Positions 12,614 through 22,499 are shown, counted from the first letter of the stretch. The stretch: DNA of 64,000 nt from Camellia lanceoleosa (GCA_025200525.1 CM045761.1:99424182-99488181); one strand, 5' to 3'. Notes: generated from the sequence alone by a model not told the origin. Program-made: numbers and translations.

Positions 12614-15600
12614 AAAAAGAGAGAGAAGGGAAGAGAAGAATAGATATTTAATGAGGATAATATAGACATTTCAGGAGTTATTGGTGCATTTAAAAATTTA
12701 ACAAGAAGTATTTAAGTCCATTTAATGGGACTAGTGAGTGATTAACATTTCAGGAAAACTAAAATACATTTGTTAGTTTAAGAACACTAAAACTTTTTTT
12801 TCCTTTTTTTTTTTCTTTTTTGGATCAGACCACCCTTAATTTAGTTTCGTTATTCTATCATCCCTTACTATCACTGCTACTACCATTTTCGGCCATTGCC
12901 TTTGGTTGCAGGCCACCACCTCCGGTCGCCGATGACCTCGGTCAATTGCTAGTGACACTTTTCCTACGAAGTGAAATTTCACTCTCTAAGCCATTAAAAT
13001 TTCATTGATTTTCAAAACATAAAATTTTCAATTAATACCTAAAAGTATAGGTGTCGTTTGGTAACACTTACGTTTTCAGTTTTCTGTTTATATTTATAAA
13101 AATTTAAAAAACTCAAATAAAAACTTGTTTGGTAAAATTTTTGATTTATAAATCAGTAGTCTCAGTTTATAAATTTGGCCAAAAATGAAAACACAAAAAT
13201 GTGTTTTCATTTTGAGTTCGTTTTTTTTTTACCCAACAAGAGCCACCACCCGCCACCATTTTCCACCACTACCACCCACCATCACCGCCATCACCACCAC
13301 TCACCACCCACCACCACCGCCACCCACCACTCCACCACCACCCACCTGCTATTACCATCCACCACACCCACCACCACTGCCACCTACTTGCCATCACCAC
13401 TCACCCACCCGATACCACCCACCACCACCACCACTTGCACCCACCACCACCCACCACCCACCACCCATTACCCACCACCCACCACCGCCACCACCACCCA
13501 CCACCACCACCACCACCACACCCACCACCACCACCCACCACCCACCACCACACCACCACCCACCACCACCACCCACCACCACCCACCACCACCACCACCA
13601 CCACCACTCCGCCACCACCACCACACCCGCCACCACCCACCCACCACCCACCCACCACCACCCACCACCACCACCACCACTACCACCGCTCACACACCCA
13701 TTACCCATGCCGCCACCCACCCACCGCCACCCACTCACTACCACCACCACCCACCTACTACCCACCACCCACCACCACCACCACCCACCCATCACCCACC
13801 CACCACCACCACCACCACTGCATCCACCACCACCACCCACCACTTGCCACCACCACCACTACCACTCACTTGCTACCACCCACCACCCGCCACCGTCACC
13901 CACCTACCCACCACCCCCCCCCACCCACCACCACCACCACCCACCCACCACCACCACACACCACACCACCACCGCCTTCCACCGCCACTCTCGCCACTTG
14001 CCGCCATTTCTCACTCTTTTTTATATTTTTAAAATTTTTTAAACATTTTGTCAATTACCAAATGCGTTTGTAGTTTATGTTTTTCTAAAACTAAACAAAA
14101 AATAAACAAAAACCAGTTTATAAAATTTTTGTAAATATAAACTGAAAACGTAAACGTTACCAAACACACCCGTATTTTTGTTTTTGTTTTTTTTTTTTTT
14201 TAGTTAACATAGTTATATATAAAAAAATTCACAGTTCAACAAGAATATTTTTAATTAATGATTAAAAGTTATAAAATTGAAATTTAATTAAATTTTGAAT
14301 CTCTTACTTAGTGAAAAATCATCGAGTCTTTTACTTTGAATCCAATAAAGTTGCACGAGGTTAGAGAAATTACACTAACTTAGGTAATTTTACGTATTTT
14401 ACCTAAGAAAAGCAATAAAATAGATCTTTTTATACGTTTTCTCACCAAAAAACAATTCTAGATCACCTATGTCACTACCTGCTATTGTCAAACACTGATT
14501 GTTCGCAATCGGAATGTTGGTATCTTCCACATCATTGTTCAATGGTAATGAATAGTGCAAGGACATAATTAGATCGGATGATAAGCAGTCTCATTGGTTC
14601 TTTTAGGTGGATCCGGTGAAAGAGTTGCTAGAGATAAAGATATAGAGAGAAGAGAACTATATGCATAAGGGGGGAGAGAGTGAGAGAGAGAGGTACAAAG
14701 AGACACGATAGAGAGAGTTTAATATTTTTTATGTTTGTAGGGATAGTTTGGTCTATTTATGTCAAACTTTTTCATTATTCTTCCACAATTTGAAACATTA
14801 GCGACTATAATTAGCAAACAAGTTATTATTGTTCTTAAACTCTTACGCAAACTTATAGAGTGATATACCTCCCTAATTTTCCCCTTTAAATGCCCACTGG
14901 TGGTATACATGCTTGGGCAGTACATAATTAGGTTTAATTGACCTCACTAGATATTAAAAATATCATTGAATTTTTTTATAAATACATAAATTTGAAATTG
15001 TAGGTGATTAACCAATTAGCAGCCAAAAAAATAAGTTGAAAATTGGATGCCTGTGGTGACTACAAATTTAGTAATGAAAGAAAATAATAAAATAAAATAA
15101 AATAAAAAAGCTATCTTTGCACTACCAAAAAAATTTGATCCCTAAAGGCATCAGTTAGATTTCTAGCTACTAAATGTTTAGTTGTAAAATACAACGGCAA
15201 CTAAAATATTTAATCGTTAAATGTAATCCTATTGGTGAAATCAAACATATTAAAAAAAAATTGGTGTCTAAACTTTTAGTCACTAATTGTTATGCATTAC
15301 CTACAAAATAAATAAATAAATAAATGAAATAAAACTTAGTTGCCAAATACTTTGCCGAACAATTGGTCAACGACTTACCGGGTGACTAAATAATTTAGTT
15401 GGTACACATTTGGCAACTATAATTGGAATTTAGTCCAAAAGTGCTATTTGTTGTAATGTTAGTTTATAAAATTTGACCTCGCTACAATTAGTTTAGAGTA
15501 ATTGGACCGTTTAAACAAAAAAATAATTTTAAGGGGACTTACGTGCAGGTCGCAATAGCTGGATTTATTGTTCAATAGATCCTGTAATAATTAGTGGCGT

Positions 15601-18149
15601 TTTTTATTAAAAAGAATCACTAATTGTTAGTTAGCAACAGTTTAAAAATATCGTTACAGAAAAACATCGCTAATTGTTAATTTTTTGCGATAGATTTAGA
15701 AAATCGTCACAAAAAATGTCGCTAATTGTTAATTTTTAGCGATGGATTTAGAAATTCGTCACCAAAAGTATTTTCTAGCGACAATTCTGATAGGGCCAAC
15801 TTTTAGCGACGAATTTGACAAGACTAAATAGTATCTGCTAGTAATTTACCCTTGATTGTTATTCCTACAACCTCCACTATAATTAACAGTTGAGTAATTT
15901 TGTTGAATGATCTAAGATTGTAAGTAAGAATTTTGTTTGCTACTTTTATATTTTTATTAATTTCTTTCAATAGTTGAACATGTATGAATTTATATTTATG
16001 AGCCTTATTGATTAATTTAAGTTTTTTTAGTAATTGCAACAAGAACTATTCAACAATGATTTATTAAAAAAATCAATTGCACAATCGAATGGAAGATTAG
16101 CTGAGTAATGATTGTTTGGTCACGTTATTTGAAAACAATGTATTTTACAGTATAATCGTGAGATAACTATTCAATAATTTCAAAATATGAATACTTGTAG
16201 AGGGTTCTGTACAAAGTTATGTATTTACTGTTTTTTTGGTAAACATTTTCATTTATTTTTGATTTGAGAAATTTAAATTATCTTTGTCAAATTAATTGAA
16301 ATAAATTATAGATATTAATATGAATCAATGGTGTCACTGACAAAAATTCAAGAGCCACCAGATGGAATGCATTTCTCCACTTTATTGGCAACCAAACATG
16401 ACAATTTTGTATGGTTTAGTGTAATATGCAGATACTATGATTGAAATCCAGTTCATACATACTAGGCCCTATTAGGATGTTTATTTTGGATAAAATTGTC
16501 TTTCACCTTTTGTTTCTTTTCTGTTTTATTGTAACATGCATGCTTCTTATTATTGTTCTTACTTCATTTTCTTTTATCTTTGTAATCACAGAATCTTCCG
16601 CACCAAGTGTTTCACCAGCAACTCACACTCCTGCAACTCCTTCTAATAGTGAGTTTTAATTCCCTTTAATATACACGCACATGTTTACACACACAAATTT
16701 TAAATTTCGAAACAAATACATACCTTAGAGGCCAGAAAGAATTACTTTTAAGGATCTATTGCTGTTAATTAATTTCCAAGCCCATGAACCAAGACCATGG
16801 GAGTCCTAAACCATTGTAATTTTGAGGTCTTTGGTTTGGCTTGCAAACTGTGAAGGTATGAGAGGCGATCACACTGTAAGTTGGTTTGTTGGTTTGGTAG
16901 ATCCTCTCACACCCAATTAATCACCTCAATGGTCTTGGTGAGAAAATCTTCCCGCAAGAGGAAGAAGGATTGTCCAGGGAAATGTTTGAATTCAGACCAC
17001 CATACAACACAACTCTTTGGATTCCATATTTTGGGATTTTGTGGATTTGGTTGATCTTTCTGGTGATCTGCTTTCATTTTGGGCTGAGAGCTCTTTTATG
17101 ATGTCTGGATTTTATGAGGATAGAGGTATTTGTTTTGTTTAGTGTCATGGTTTTTTAATCAGAAAGCAGTAGAGTTAGGCTTGGAACCTAAGAGATTATT
17201 TTGGAAGGACTTGTCCATTTTAGTAGACTTTGGACAACTGCTCTGTTTCTATTGCCCATTTTTTCGGTGGACTGCTCAAGTGAGGCTTTTTGGTGTCCAT
17301 CTTGAGTTTTAGTATGTTGGTGTTCTATTGCTGTGGTTAGTTGCAGAAGTCTTGAGTTTAGGTGCATAGCTGTGGTTTTGGGTGTATCCATTTTAATGTT
17401 TTGGTAGTGTTTGTTTGGCTTGGTTTGGAATTCTCTCTTGTTTTGCTTGGGGTTTAACCTAACTTTGTTAGATTGTGCTTCTTAAGCAATTATGTTTTTC
17501 TCAAACTTCTCGATGTAATTTGTTGTATTGCTTGTACTACATATTTCATCAATAATTTTTTATTTTGCCGATCCCAAAAAAAAAATAAAAAAATAAAAAA
17601 ATAAAATAAAAATAAAATAAAAAAGACTCTTCATGGAAGGGATGTGGCCGCCTAAGCTATTTCATCTTCTTCTTTTCTTTTCTTTTCTTTTTTTTTTTGC
17701 AGAACTAAGAATAAACTAAAATGGAAACAAACTTGAATTTTATACTACCTAGAATGATTTTTACCAATGTTGTCTATAAATGTAGACAATTCCTTTTCAG
17801 TTATTCGGGTATAGGGTCCATGTCACATAAACTTCTCTACATATGGAGTCAAGGTGTTGTGAACATTTTATCTTTTTCAAGTCCTGTTTTAACTGGAACT
17901 TGAAACCTCATGCAATGAATCATCTTTTTAGTGTTGATTGTAATCTTCATTTTAAATGTACTTCCTTTAATTCCAATTTCTTTTTTAATTTTTTTTTTTC
18001 TTTCCCCATCTGTCCGTTGTGTGTTTTCAGGTACATCTCCAAGTAACACTACTACTACAACCGCAAACAATGCAGCTAATTGGATTCCATATTTTGGTGG
18101 ATCATCTTTCATCCTTATCATTGTGAATTTATTTCTTGCAGCAATCTAG
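3389..18149 (+). CDS. GPI-anchored non-specific lipid transfer protein (LTPG type), join of 3 exons
   Basis: The coding sequence joins 3389-3734, 16592-16648 and 18031-18149 (522 bases, 173 residues). Both introns have GT/AG borders and both are phase 1, so the frame is kept across 12,857 and 1,382 bases. Residues 1-22 are a signal peptide. Residues 41-113 carry the eight-cysteine motif with spacing C-X6-C-X13-CC-X12-CXC-X25-C-X8-C. A Ser/Thr/Pro/Asn-rich linker follows from about residue 116, then a hydrophobic C-terminus (SSFILIIVNLFLAAI) typical of a GPI-anchor signal. Known members bind lipids at the outer plasma membrane and help export cuticular wax or suberin lipids. That role is family knowledge. 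Exon content (8-Cys core, linker, anchor) matches the usual LTPG layout. The start at 3389 has the best context; Met5 is an alternative. A missed extra exon in intron 1 cannot be excluded. Confidence 0.85.
3809..3902. repeat. Imperfect hairpin just inside intron 1
   Basis: Arm 3809-3840 (TTTATTCTCACAATC...) pairs imperfectly with 3871-3902 (...TTTATGAGAATAAG) around a 30-base AT-rich loop. It may be a tiny MITE or a chance fold. Confidence 0.45.
3903..5124. other. Intron 1, unique-looking AT-rich stretch
   Basis: No coding frame or terminal repeats stand out. Short runs such as repeated GAATTT (4090-4110) and GGATGGAT (4971-4981) are present. Nothing further can be supported. Confidence 0.4.
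5125..5400 (-). mobile_element. Inverted partial LTR copy beside a truncated LTR
   Basis: This segment is the reverse complement (with mismatches) of about 5628-5905 in the adjacent LTR. For example, AAATTGTGTTTCGATTCC here mirrors the stretch around 5690-5720 there. The pair forms a fold-back with a spacer of about 230 bases. It probably arose when the left LTR end was lost and rejoined in inverted orientation. Confidence 0.65.
5408..6789 (-). mobile_element. Left LTR (3' LTR in element sense) of a non-autonomous LTR retrotransposon
   Basis: It aligns along its length with 8715-10156, differing at scattered positions. Its right end GGTACAAACA is the complement of an LTR start TGTTTGTACC. 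Immediately outside is TTGCCCCCCCTC (6790-6801), which on the minus strand is a polypurine tract (GAGGGGGGG) next to the LTR, so the element runs on the minus strand. The other end is truncated. Confidence 0.75.
6790..8647 (-). mobile_element. Interior of the non-autonomous LTR element
   Basis: About 1.86 kb between the LTRs, with no reverse transcriptase, integrase or gag motif on either strand. It contains two degenerate tandem arrays: CTTCTGGA/GACTTGAC-type units (6930-7160) and a unit of about 126 bases (starts 7333 and 7459). Next to the right LTR, the minus strand reads TTTTGGCACACCCAGTGGGA (8626-8645), a plausible tRNA primer-binding site. Size and lack of coding match LARD-like non-autonomous elements. 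Confidence 0.65.
8648..10156 (-). mobile_element. Right LTR (5' LTR in element sense) of the same element
   Basis: 1,509 bases bounded by TGTTTGTGC at the left and GGTACAAACA at the right, so it has TG...CA ends on either strand with a short inverted terminal TGTTTGT. It is the more complete of the two LTRs. No target duplication can be read, because the partner end of the element is truncated. Confidence 0.75.
10157..11448. other. Intron 1, AT-rich stretch with an (ATT)n microsatellite
   Basis: A TTA/ATT microsatellite lies at about 10306-10340. Dense A and T homopolymers fill 10500-10850, including T10/A11 blocks that could fold back. No gene or element ends were recognised. Confidence 0.5.
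11449..11824. repeat. 195-base tandem duplication and perfect 22-base palindrome
   Basis: TGATAAATTTATTACTG starts at 11449 and at 11644. The two units share ATCAAACCA, TTAATCACTTACTC and CACTATCACACTCACAC. Downstream, 11803-11824 is a perfect palindrome with half-site TCAGTGATAAA, and the same half recurs at 11638-11650. This may be the end of an unclassified TIR element. Confidence 0.65.
11825..13040. repeat. Low-complexity stretch with (AG)n microsatellite
   Basis: It contains three GTGCAAGTGA-like repeats (12011-12072), a C-run/A-run (12147-12168), repeated TAGAGTGTAGAT (12285-12445), an AG microsatellite (about 12573-12609) and poly-T blocks. No gene was recognised. Confidence 0.5.
13050..14170. 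mobile_element. TIR element carrying a large CCA-rich repeat core
   Basis: The left end GGTGTCGTTTGGTAACACTT and the right end, read on the complement as GGTGTGTTTGGTAACGTTTA, are inverted repeats. Both continue through ACGTTTTCAGTTT and AAAATTT for about 60 bases. Such ends are common in plant non-autonomous DNA transposons. The target duplication is unclear. The interior is almost wholly the CCA/CCAC repeat listed separately. Confidence 0.65.
13241..13995. repeat. About 750-base (CCA/CACCAC/CCACCC)n low-complexity tract
   Basis: The strand is nearly free of G and made of interrupted CCA, CCAC and CCACCC units. All three forward frames and most reverse frames are open simply because no stop can form, giving His/Pro/Thr or Gly/Val/Trp 'proteins' that should not be annotated as genes. 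The minus strand is rich in GGGTGG and GGTGGT and could form G-quadruplexes. Confidence 0.9.
14171..15119. other. Intron 1, AT-rich stretch with a GA-rich tract
   Basis: GA-rich sequence at 14630-14715 and A/T homopolymers. The minus-strand open frame at 14719-14925 has no recognisable domain. No gene is supported. Confidence 0.4.
15120..15458. mobile_element. CACTA-type (EnSpm) MITE
   Basis: It begins CACTACCAAAAAAA and ends ATTTGTTGTAATG, whose complement is CATTACAACAAAT. Both resemble the CACTACAA... termini of plant CACTA elements. Flanks TTG (15117-15119) and TTA (15459-15461) are a near-match to the 3-base target duplication of this superfamily. It is 339 bases with no coding capacity. 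Confidence 0.6.
15590..15815. repeat. Subterminal-type repeats (GCTAATTGTTAA / TTAGCGACGAATTT)
   Basis: CGCTAATTGTTAATTTTT occurs near 15670 and 15720, with several TAGCGA(C/T)G and TCGTCAC units. Short direct and inverted motif arrays like this are typical of CACTA subterminal regions. It may be a remnant of a second element. Confidence 0.5.
15816..16591. other. Intron 1, 3' end without recognised elements
   Basis: AT-rich, ending in a T-rich polypyrimidine-like stretch (CATTTTCTTTTATCTTTGTAATCACAG) that fits a 3' splice site. No repeats or open frames of note. Confidence 0.45.
16592..16648 (+). CDS. LTPG-type gene, exon 2 (Ser/Thr/Pro linker)
   Basis: 57 bases encoding ESSAPSVSPATHTPATPSN plus one base. 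Acceptor ATCACAG|AATC, donor AATA|GTGAGT. The low-complexity Ser/Pro/Thr/Ala content is expected for the O-glycosylated linker of this family. Phase matches both neighbouring exons. Confidence 0.8.
16649..18030 (+). other. Intron 2 of the LTPG-type gene
   Basis: 1,382 bases from GTGAGT to GTGTTTTCAG. It contains a non-LTR retrotransposon remnant with an A-rich tail (about 16850-17622). Confidence 0.75.
16850..17622 (+). mobile_element. 5'-truncated L1-like LINE remnant with A-rich tail
   Basis: The right end reads GTATTGCTTGTACTACATAT and TTTCATCAATAATTTTTTA, then TTTTGCCGATCCC and an A/T-interrupted poly(A) (17575-17622). This is the usual 3' end of plant L1-type LINEs. Upstream sequence has only short broken frames (for example 17130-17312). 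The left boundary is not clear and no target duplication was seen. Confidence 0.55.
18031..18149 (+). CDS. LTPG-type gene, exon 3 (linker end and GPI signal)
   Basis: Acceptor GTTTTCAG|GTAC. It encodes a Thr/Asn-rich end (PSNTTTTTANNAANW) followed by a hydrophobic tail and stop TAG at 18147-18149. The small-residue stretch NNAA before the hydrophobic tail is a plausible GPI attachment region. The 3' untranslated region probably extends to about 18340-18370. Confidence 0.82.
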
Positions 18150-18558
18150 GATTGTCATTCATTCCAAAAGTGAAACATTGCTTTGGAATTTTCTCATAAA
18201 TGGCACTGATGATCGGAAATGTTGAACTGCTTTAAGTTGCCTCCTAAAGACACTTGGTTTGTACCATACCAGAATTGTTTGGATTGTGGTAGTTCTAGTT
18301 TTATGTACAAGCCTTTATTTCATATTTGATGATAAATTGTCATGCGTTTCTATACATAACAAGCTTAATAGTTTGTTTCAATGACACAAAGTCACAAAAA
18401 GAACTTCCAAATCATATGTTTGAGAAATGACCATTGAAATTTTAATTTTTCGCGCATTTAGGAATAAAAAGTGGTGAGACGTTCAAAACACATCGTTTTC
18501 ATATCCTTTTTTTTTTTTTTTTTAAATCTTTGTGAGAAAATAGTTTTCAAATTTGAAA
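18150..18558 (+). other. Probable 3' untranslated region and downstream flank
   Basis: No coding frame. AT-rich, with AATAAA-like variants (CATAAA at 18196, ATAAATTG at 18333). A poly-T run lies at 18506-18523. The exact poly(A) site cannot be fixed from sequence alone. Confidence 0.4.
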
Positions 18559-19385
18559 GGGCAAATTACACTAACAGTCCCTATAGTTTGGGACTCGTGT
18601 CACTTTAATTTCTGACTTTTCAATTGTGACACATTTGACCCTGTATTTTGAATCTTATTCCAAATAAGGATAATTGAAGATACCATTACTTAATTTCTGG
18701 GGCAAAATCGTCAATTTAATAAAATATAAACTAATTTAACAAAAATAAATATCAAAAAAATATTTTAAAATTTTTAAAAATTATTTTTACACACCAAAGA
18801 TAAAATTATGTAAAATTGATAAATCTTTTAGACATGTATTTATTTATTTATTTATTTTACCAAATTAATTTTTATTATGTGTTTGGATGATGATCATGTA
18901 ATAGATGGTTGTTAAGATTTTAATGTGTAATTGATATATTTAATATATAAAAAAAAATTAGTTTTGGATTTTTTTAATTTGGATTAGTTTAATAATGATA
19001 TCAAAATTGTCGTCACATTTGACTTTTGAAAAAATATAAACTAATGTAATGAAAATAAAAATAACTACCCACTACATAATCGTCATCCAAACACATCATA
19101 AAAATTAATTTGGTAAATAAATAAATAAATGTCCAAAAAATTTATCAATTTTACATAATTTTATCTTTAGTGGGTAGAAATAATTTTTAAAATTTTAAAA
19201 ATATTTTTTTGACATTTATTTTTATCAAATTGACGATTTTGCCCTTGAAATTAAGCAATGATATCTTCAATTGTCCTTATTTGGAACAAAATTCAAAATT
19301 TAGAGTCAAATGTGTTACAATTAAAAAGTCAGGGACCAAAGTGACACAAATCCCAAACTATAGGGACCGTTAGTATAATTTATCC
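18559..19385. mobile_element. Fold-back MULE-type MITE with 9-base target duplication
   Basis: Long inverted arms (about 18559-18910 and 19066-19385) run from GGGCAAATTACACTAACAG to ...AGTATAATTTATCC. The element is flanked on both sides by the same 9 bases AATTTGAAA (18550-18558 and 19386-19394). Nine-base duplications and GGGNAAATTAC ends are typical of Mutator-like non-autonomous elements. No transposase is encoded. Confidence 0.85.
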
Positions 19386-19498
19386 AATTTGAAATCAAGA
19401 TTTTGGTGTTTCCTAATTAGTAAATTGTTCTTGTATTTCTTTCCCAAAAACGGTTTTTTGAAAACAATTCACCAAACTGTGTTTTCTAGAAATTGAAA

Positions 19499-20416
19499 GG
19501 GTTTGTTACACTTTATATCCCTAAATTATCGTCAAATTGTCGATTTAGTCCATAAATTATCGATTGTGTACTATGCCCCTAAAATACATAAATCAAAATA
19601 TATTTAGTCCCTAAACTATTAATTGAATTCATTATGTCCCTAAAGTGTTTAATTCAAACTTATTTAGTCTCTGAAAGGATTACAAAAATAAAATATAAGT
19701 CTATAAATATTATAAATTAGTAAAAGACCATATCTAATTAAAATTTTATTTAAAAAAAAAATTCTTAAATTTTTATTCTGTCTTTCAAAAGTGGGCCTCA
19801 ATCCATATATTGAATTTCTTTTATAAAGATAAGGGTAATTATTTGTAGTATTTTCTTACTTATCTTTTACAATGGATACGTGTTTACCTTTATCTAATAT
19901 TATATGTCAAATTTCATTTATAATTTATAATTTATTATTTTTAAGTTTTTCACTAAGTTTTTTTTATTACTTAATTAATGTATTATTTTGTGCTATTACT
20001 ATTGGTAGAGAAATGTTATTATTTAAGCTATCTAATTCTACTTCTTCAGTATGTATAATATTCATATAATTTATTGACAAAATTAAAAAATCAGACTTTA
20101 ATATTAATTGAAGCACACAATGAAATAATATACCTTTTAAAGACAAAATAAAAATTTAAAAGATTTTTTTATAATAAAATCTTAATTGGCGAGAGTCTTT
20201 TACTAACTTATAATACATATGACATATATTTTATTTTTGTAATCCTTTTAGGGACTAAATAAGTTAGAATTAAATATTTTAGAGATTTAATAGATTCAGG
20301 GACTAAATAAATAGACTATGATTTATATACTTTAATTACTAAATAGATTCAATCGATAGTTCAGGGACTAAATAGACAATTTGACAATAGTTTAGGTTAG
20401 AAAGTGTAATAAACCC
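19499..20416. mobile_element. Second MULE-type MITE
   Basis: The left end GGGTTTGTTACACTTTATAT pairs with the right end, read on the complement as GGGTTTATTACACTTTCTAA. The arms share repeated 'TTTAGTCCCT' units. Flanks AAATTGAAA (19490-19498) and AAACTGGAA (20417-20425) match at 7 of 9 bases, an aged target duplication. The small open frame inside (19872-20069) is AT-rich and not supported as a gene. Confidence 0.75.
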
Positions 20417-20446
20417 AAACTGGAAATAGAAAAAGATAAGATGTAT

Positions 20447-20704
20447 AAAGACAATTTTAGTTATTAAAGTATGCGTTCTTTATTATTTTAGTCCCTCAAG
20501 TTTCAATTTTGTTATTTTGGCCATCAAGTCGTCCATTTTAGTCAGTTTTGTCATATCTCTAACGTCTGTTTTGATCATGGAAAAGCATTTTATCCTTTGC
20601 TAAAAGACAATTTTGGTCAATGTTGAGGGCTAAAATGACAAAATTTAAAACGTGAGGGACTAAAATAACAAGAAACGCATACTTTAGGAACCAAATTTGT
20701 CTTT
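20447..20704. mobile_element. Short fold-back element
   Basis: The left arm AAAGACAATTTTAGTTATTA (through TTTAGTCCCTC) is an inverted match to the right arm ending GGAACCAAATTTGTCTTTT. Arms are about 75-80 bases. No clear target duplication. A partial relative follows at 20705-20880. Confidence 0.65.
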
Positions 20705-20929
20705 TATTCATATTTTTGTTATTAATGTATACGGATGTTAGACCTAGGACTAAATTAACTTAAATTGATAATTTCAAAGACAAAAATAAAATAAAATAAA
20801 AAAACTAAAAAAAATTAAAATTTAACAGACTAAAATGAAAAACAACACATATTTTAGGAAGGAAAACAGTATTTTATTATCCAAAAAGAAAACAGAACCA
20901 AATAGATATATTCCAAAGGAGTGTTAATT

Positions 20930-21480
20930 TGATCATGAGATCTTTTAATGACGTTATTAGCAGACCTCCTGAATCCTTGAAACTTATCATTGTTTCTGGA
21001 AATAAAAAGAGGGCACTCAGGCCATCAGTCTATTTATGATTTTTTTTGGGGGCCATTAGGCCCCAGCTCTAAGCTCTTTAGGCCGAAAGGATATAATTTG
21101 TTCAAAAGAACAACTATCTGTTGAGATTAATCTATTTGCCTATTTGTTGAAATCAATCTATCTATTGAAATTTACCAAACTAACTATCTATTGAAATGTG
21201 ACACGTGTCGCTCATTTCACAACCTATCTGTTAAATATCACACATTATTCTACCTCATCACCATCAACTACTACCGCCAGCCGACAACGACTTTTTCGGT
21301 GTATACTTATCACCAAACAAGATTTTACTTGGATCTAATGCTTATACCCCTTTTGGGGTGGACTTTTCACTAAATTTCTCAACAAAAAAAAAAAATCACC
21401 TTGGATTTTTCACATGAGCATCATGTATTTACGTGCAATGTCCAGAATTATAAATCAAGCAAAATACTAAATATTTTACT
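20930..21480. repeat. Intergenic stretch with a minus-strand copy of the CAATAGATAG repeat
   Basis: Between 21105 and 21240 the motif CTATCTGTT or CTATCTATTGAAA recurs, the complement of the repeat at 1640-1925. A G-box palindrome GACACGTGTC lies at about 21200-21209. The 60-codon frame at 21191-21373 has no recognised domain. Confidence 0.45.
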
Positions 21481-21654
21481 TAATTTTAGCTTGTGAGAGA
21501 CATAAATAATGTGGTAGGACGACAAATACGCTCTTGCTTCTCGTGGAGGATTGGTAATCCTTCATTGCTGAATTCCTACACAAAGAAACGAAGAGGCCCC
21601 GGCGTGAGGTGTTCACCGGATAATTCCTCCGAAGATTGGATCAATTCTTTCTTA

Positions 21655-21810
21655 TGTGTTTGGTTTGAGGATTTAGGGAGGGATTTGAAAAGGGAAAGAG
21701 AAAAAGTGTGCGAAATTATGTGAAATATAGACATGTTTTATTCACATTTCACTAACATTTTCTATTTTCCTTTCCAAATCCCTCCTCAAATCTCCCAACC
21801 AAACACAACA
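21655..21810. mobile_element. Small Tourist-like MITE
   Basis: The left arm TGTGTTTGGTTTGAGGATTT and the right arm, complement TGTTGTGTTTGGTTGGGAGA, are inverted repeats through GGAGGGATTTG. TTA is present on both sides (21652-21654 and 21811-21813), the 3-base duplication of PIF/Harbinger-type elements. Confidence 0.6.
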
Positions 21811-22499
21811 TTAATGTTTCTCAAATTTCTCAATACTTTTTTTCCTTCTTGTTTCACTTACATACCTTGACTTCTAACATACAATCTCTATTTATAGAAG
21901 TCCTTCCTACTTCATCATTACTCTTTATTTTCTTTATCATGTCAATCCAACTTTGTTCCATTTGATGGGATATTACCTTTTGGGCATGTTTGATTGGGTG
22001 GATTGAAGCATGAGATTGGGATTATTAATCCGTGGGCCCAATTATCCTATGTTTGTTCAAACATGACCTTTACCTGATGTACTCGTAAACTCTCATTTTC
22101 TCTTTGAAAAACTTACTTTACCTTGGCAAAGTTCCCTCTTCGGCATCAACTTTGGTGGACGGATTGGCCAGAATCTTTAGTGATATTTGCCAAAAGAAAA
22201 TGGATTTCTTTGGTTACCATAATTTCCCCACGAGCTCTAAGCCATGGAGGGAGCTCGACTTGCGGCTCGGTGAATTATTCTTATGTAGAAGCGATATCGC
22301 CAAGCTATAAATTTGAGCATGGGCACGACTGACAGCTGTCATTGTTTGATTGGAGTAGAGGTTTTAAATGTGCTACCAGCTTTTCGCTTCCTTGTCGCAT
22401 CAACTTTCAATCACGTCTGTAGTCGCTGTGCCTTTTTGGGTTTAAGGCACATTTTCACACAAATGTTATACCAACTCGTTTCCCACATCAATAGAGATG
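21811..22499. other. Intergenic stretch, no gene recognised
   Basis: Short overlapping open frames of about 65 codons at 22104-22507 show moderately balanced codons but no recognisable domain, and no splice-linked partner was found. TGACAGCTGTCA near 22329 is a 12-base palindrome. Confidence 0.35.

Larger units (their letters stand above)
3735..16591 (+). other. Intron 1 of the LTPG-type gene (12.9 kb)
   Basis: It begins GTAAATATAT and ends TTTGTAATCACAG. It holds a hairpin (3809-3902), a non-autonomous LTR element (about 5125-10156), an ATT microsatellite, a 195-base tandem duplication with a palindrome, a GA microsatellite, a TIR element with a CCA-rich core (13050-14170) and CACTA-type MITE sequence. 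Introns in this family are normally far shorter; growth by insertion is inferred from these contents. Confidence 0.75.

Noticed and set aside
13175..14073. Long His/Pro/Thr open frames of 212-285 codons and reverse Gly/Val/Trp frames
   Set aside because: They are open only because the CCA-rich repeat contains no stop codons in any frame. No conserved domain or normal codon pattern.
18559..19385. A gene between the LTPG gene and the LTR nest
   Set aside because: The interval is explained by inverted-repeat elements without coding capacity.
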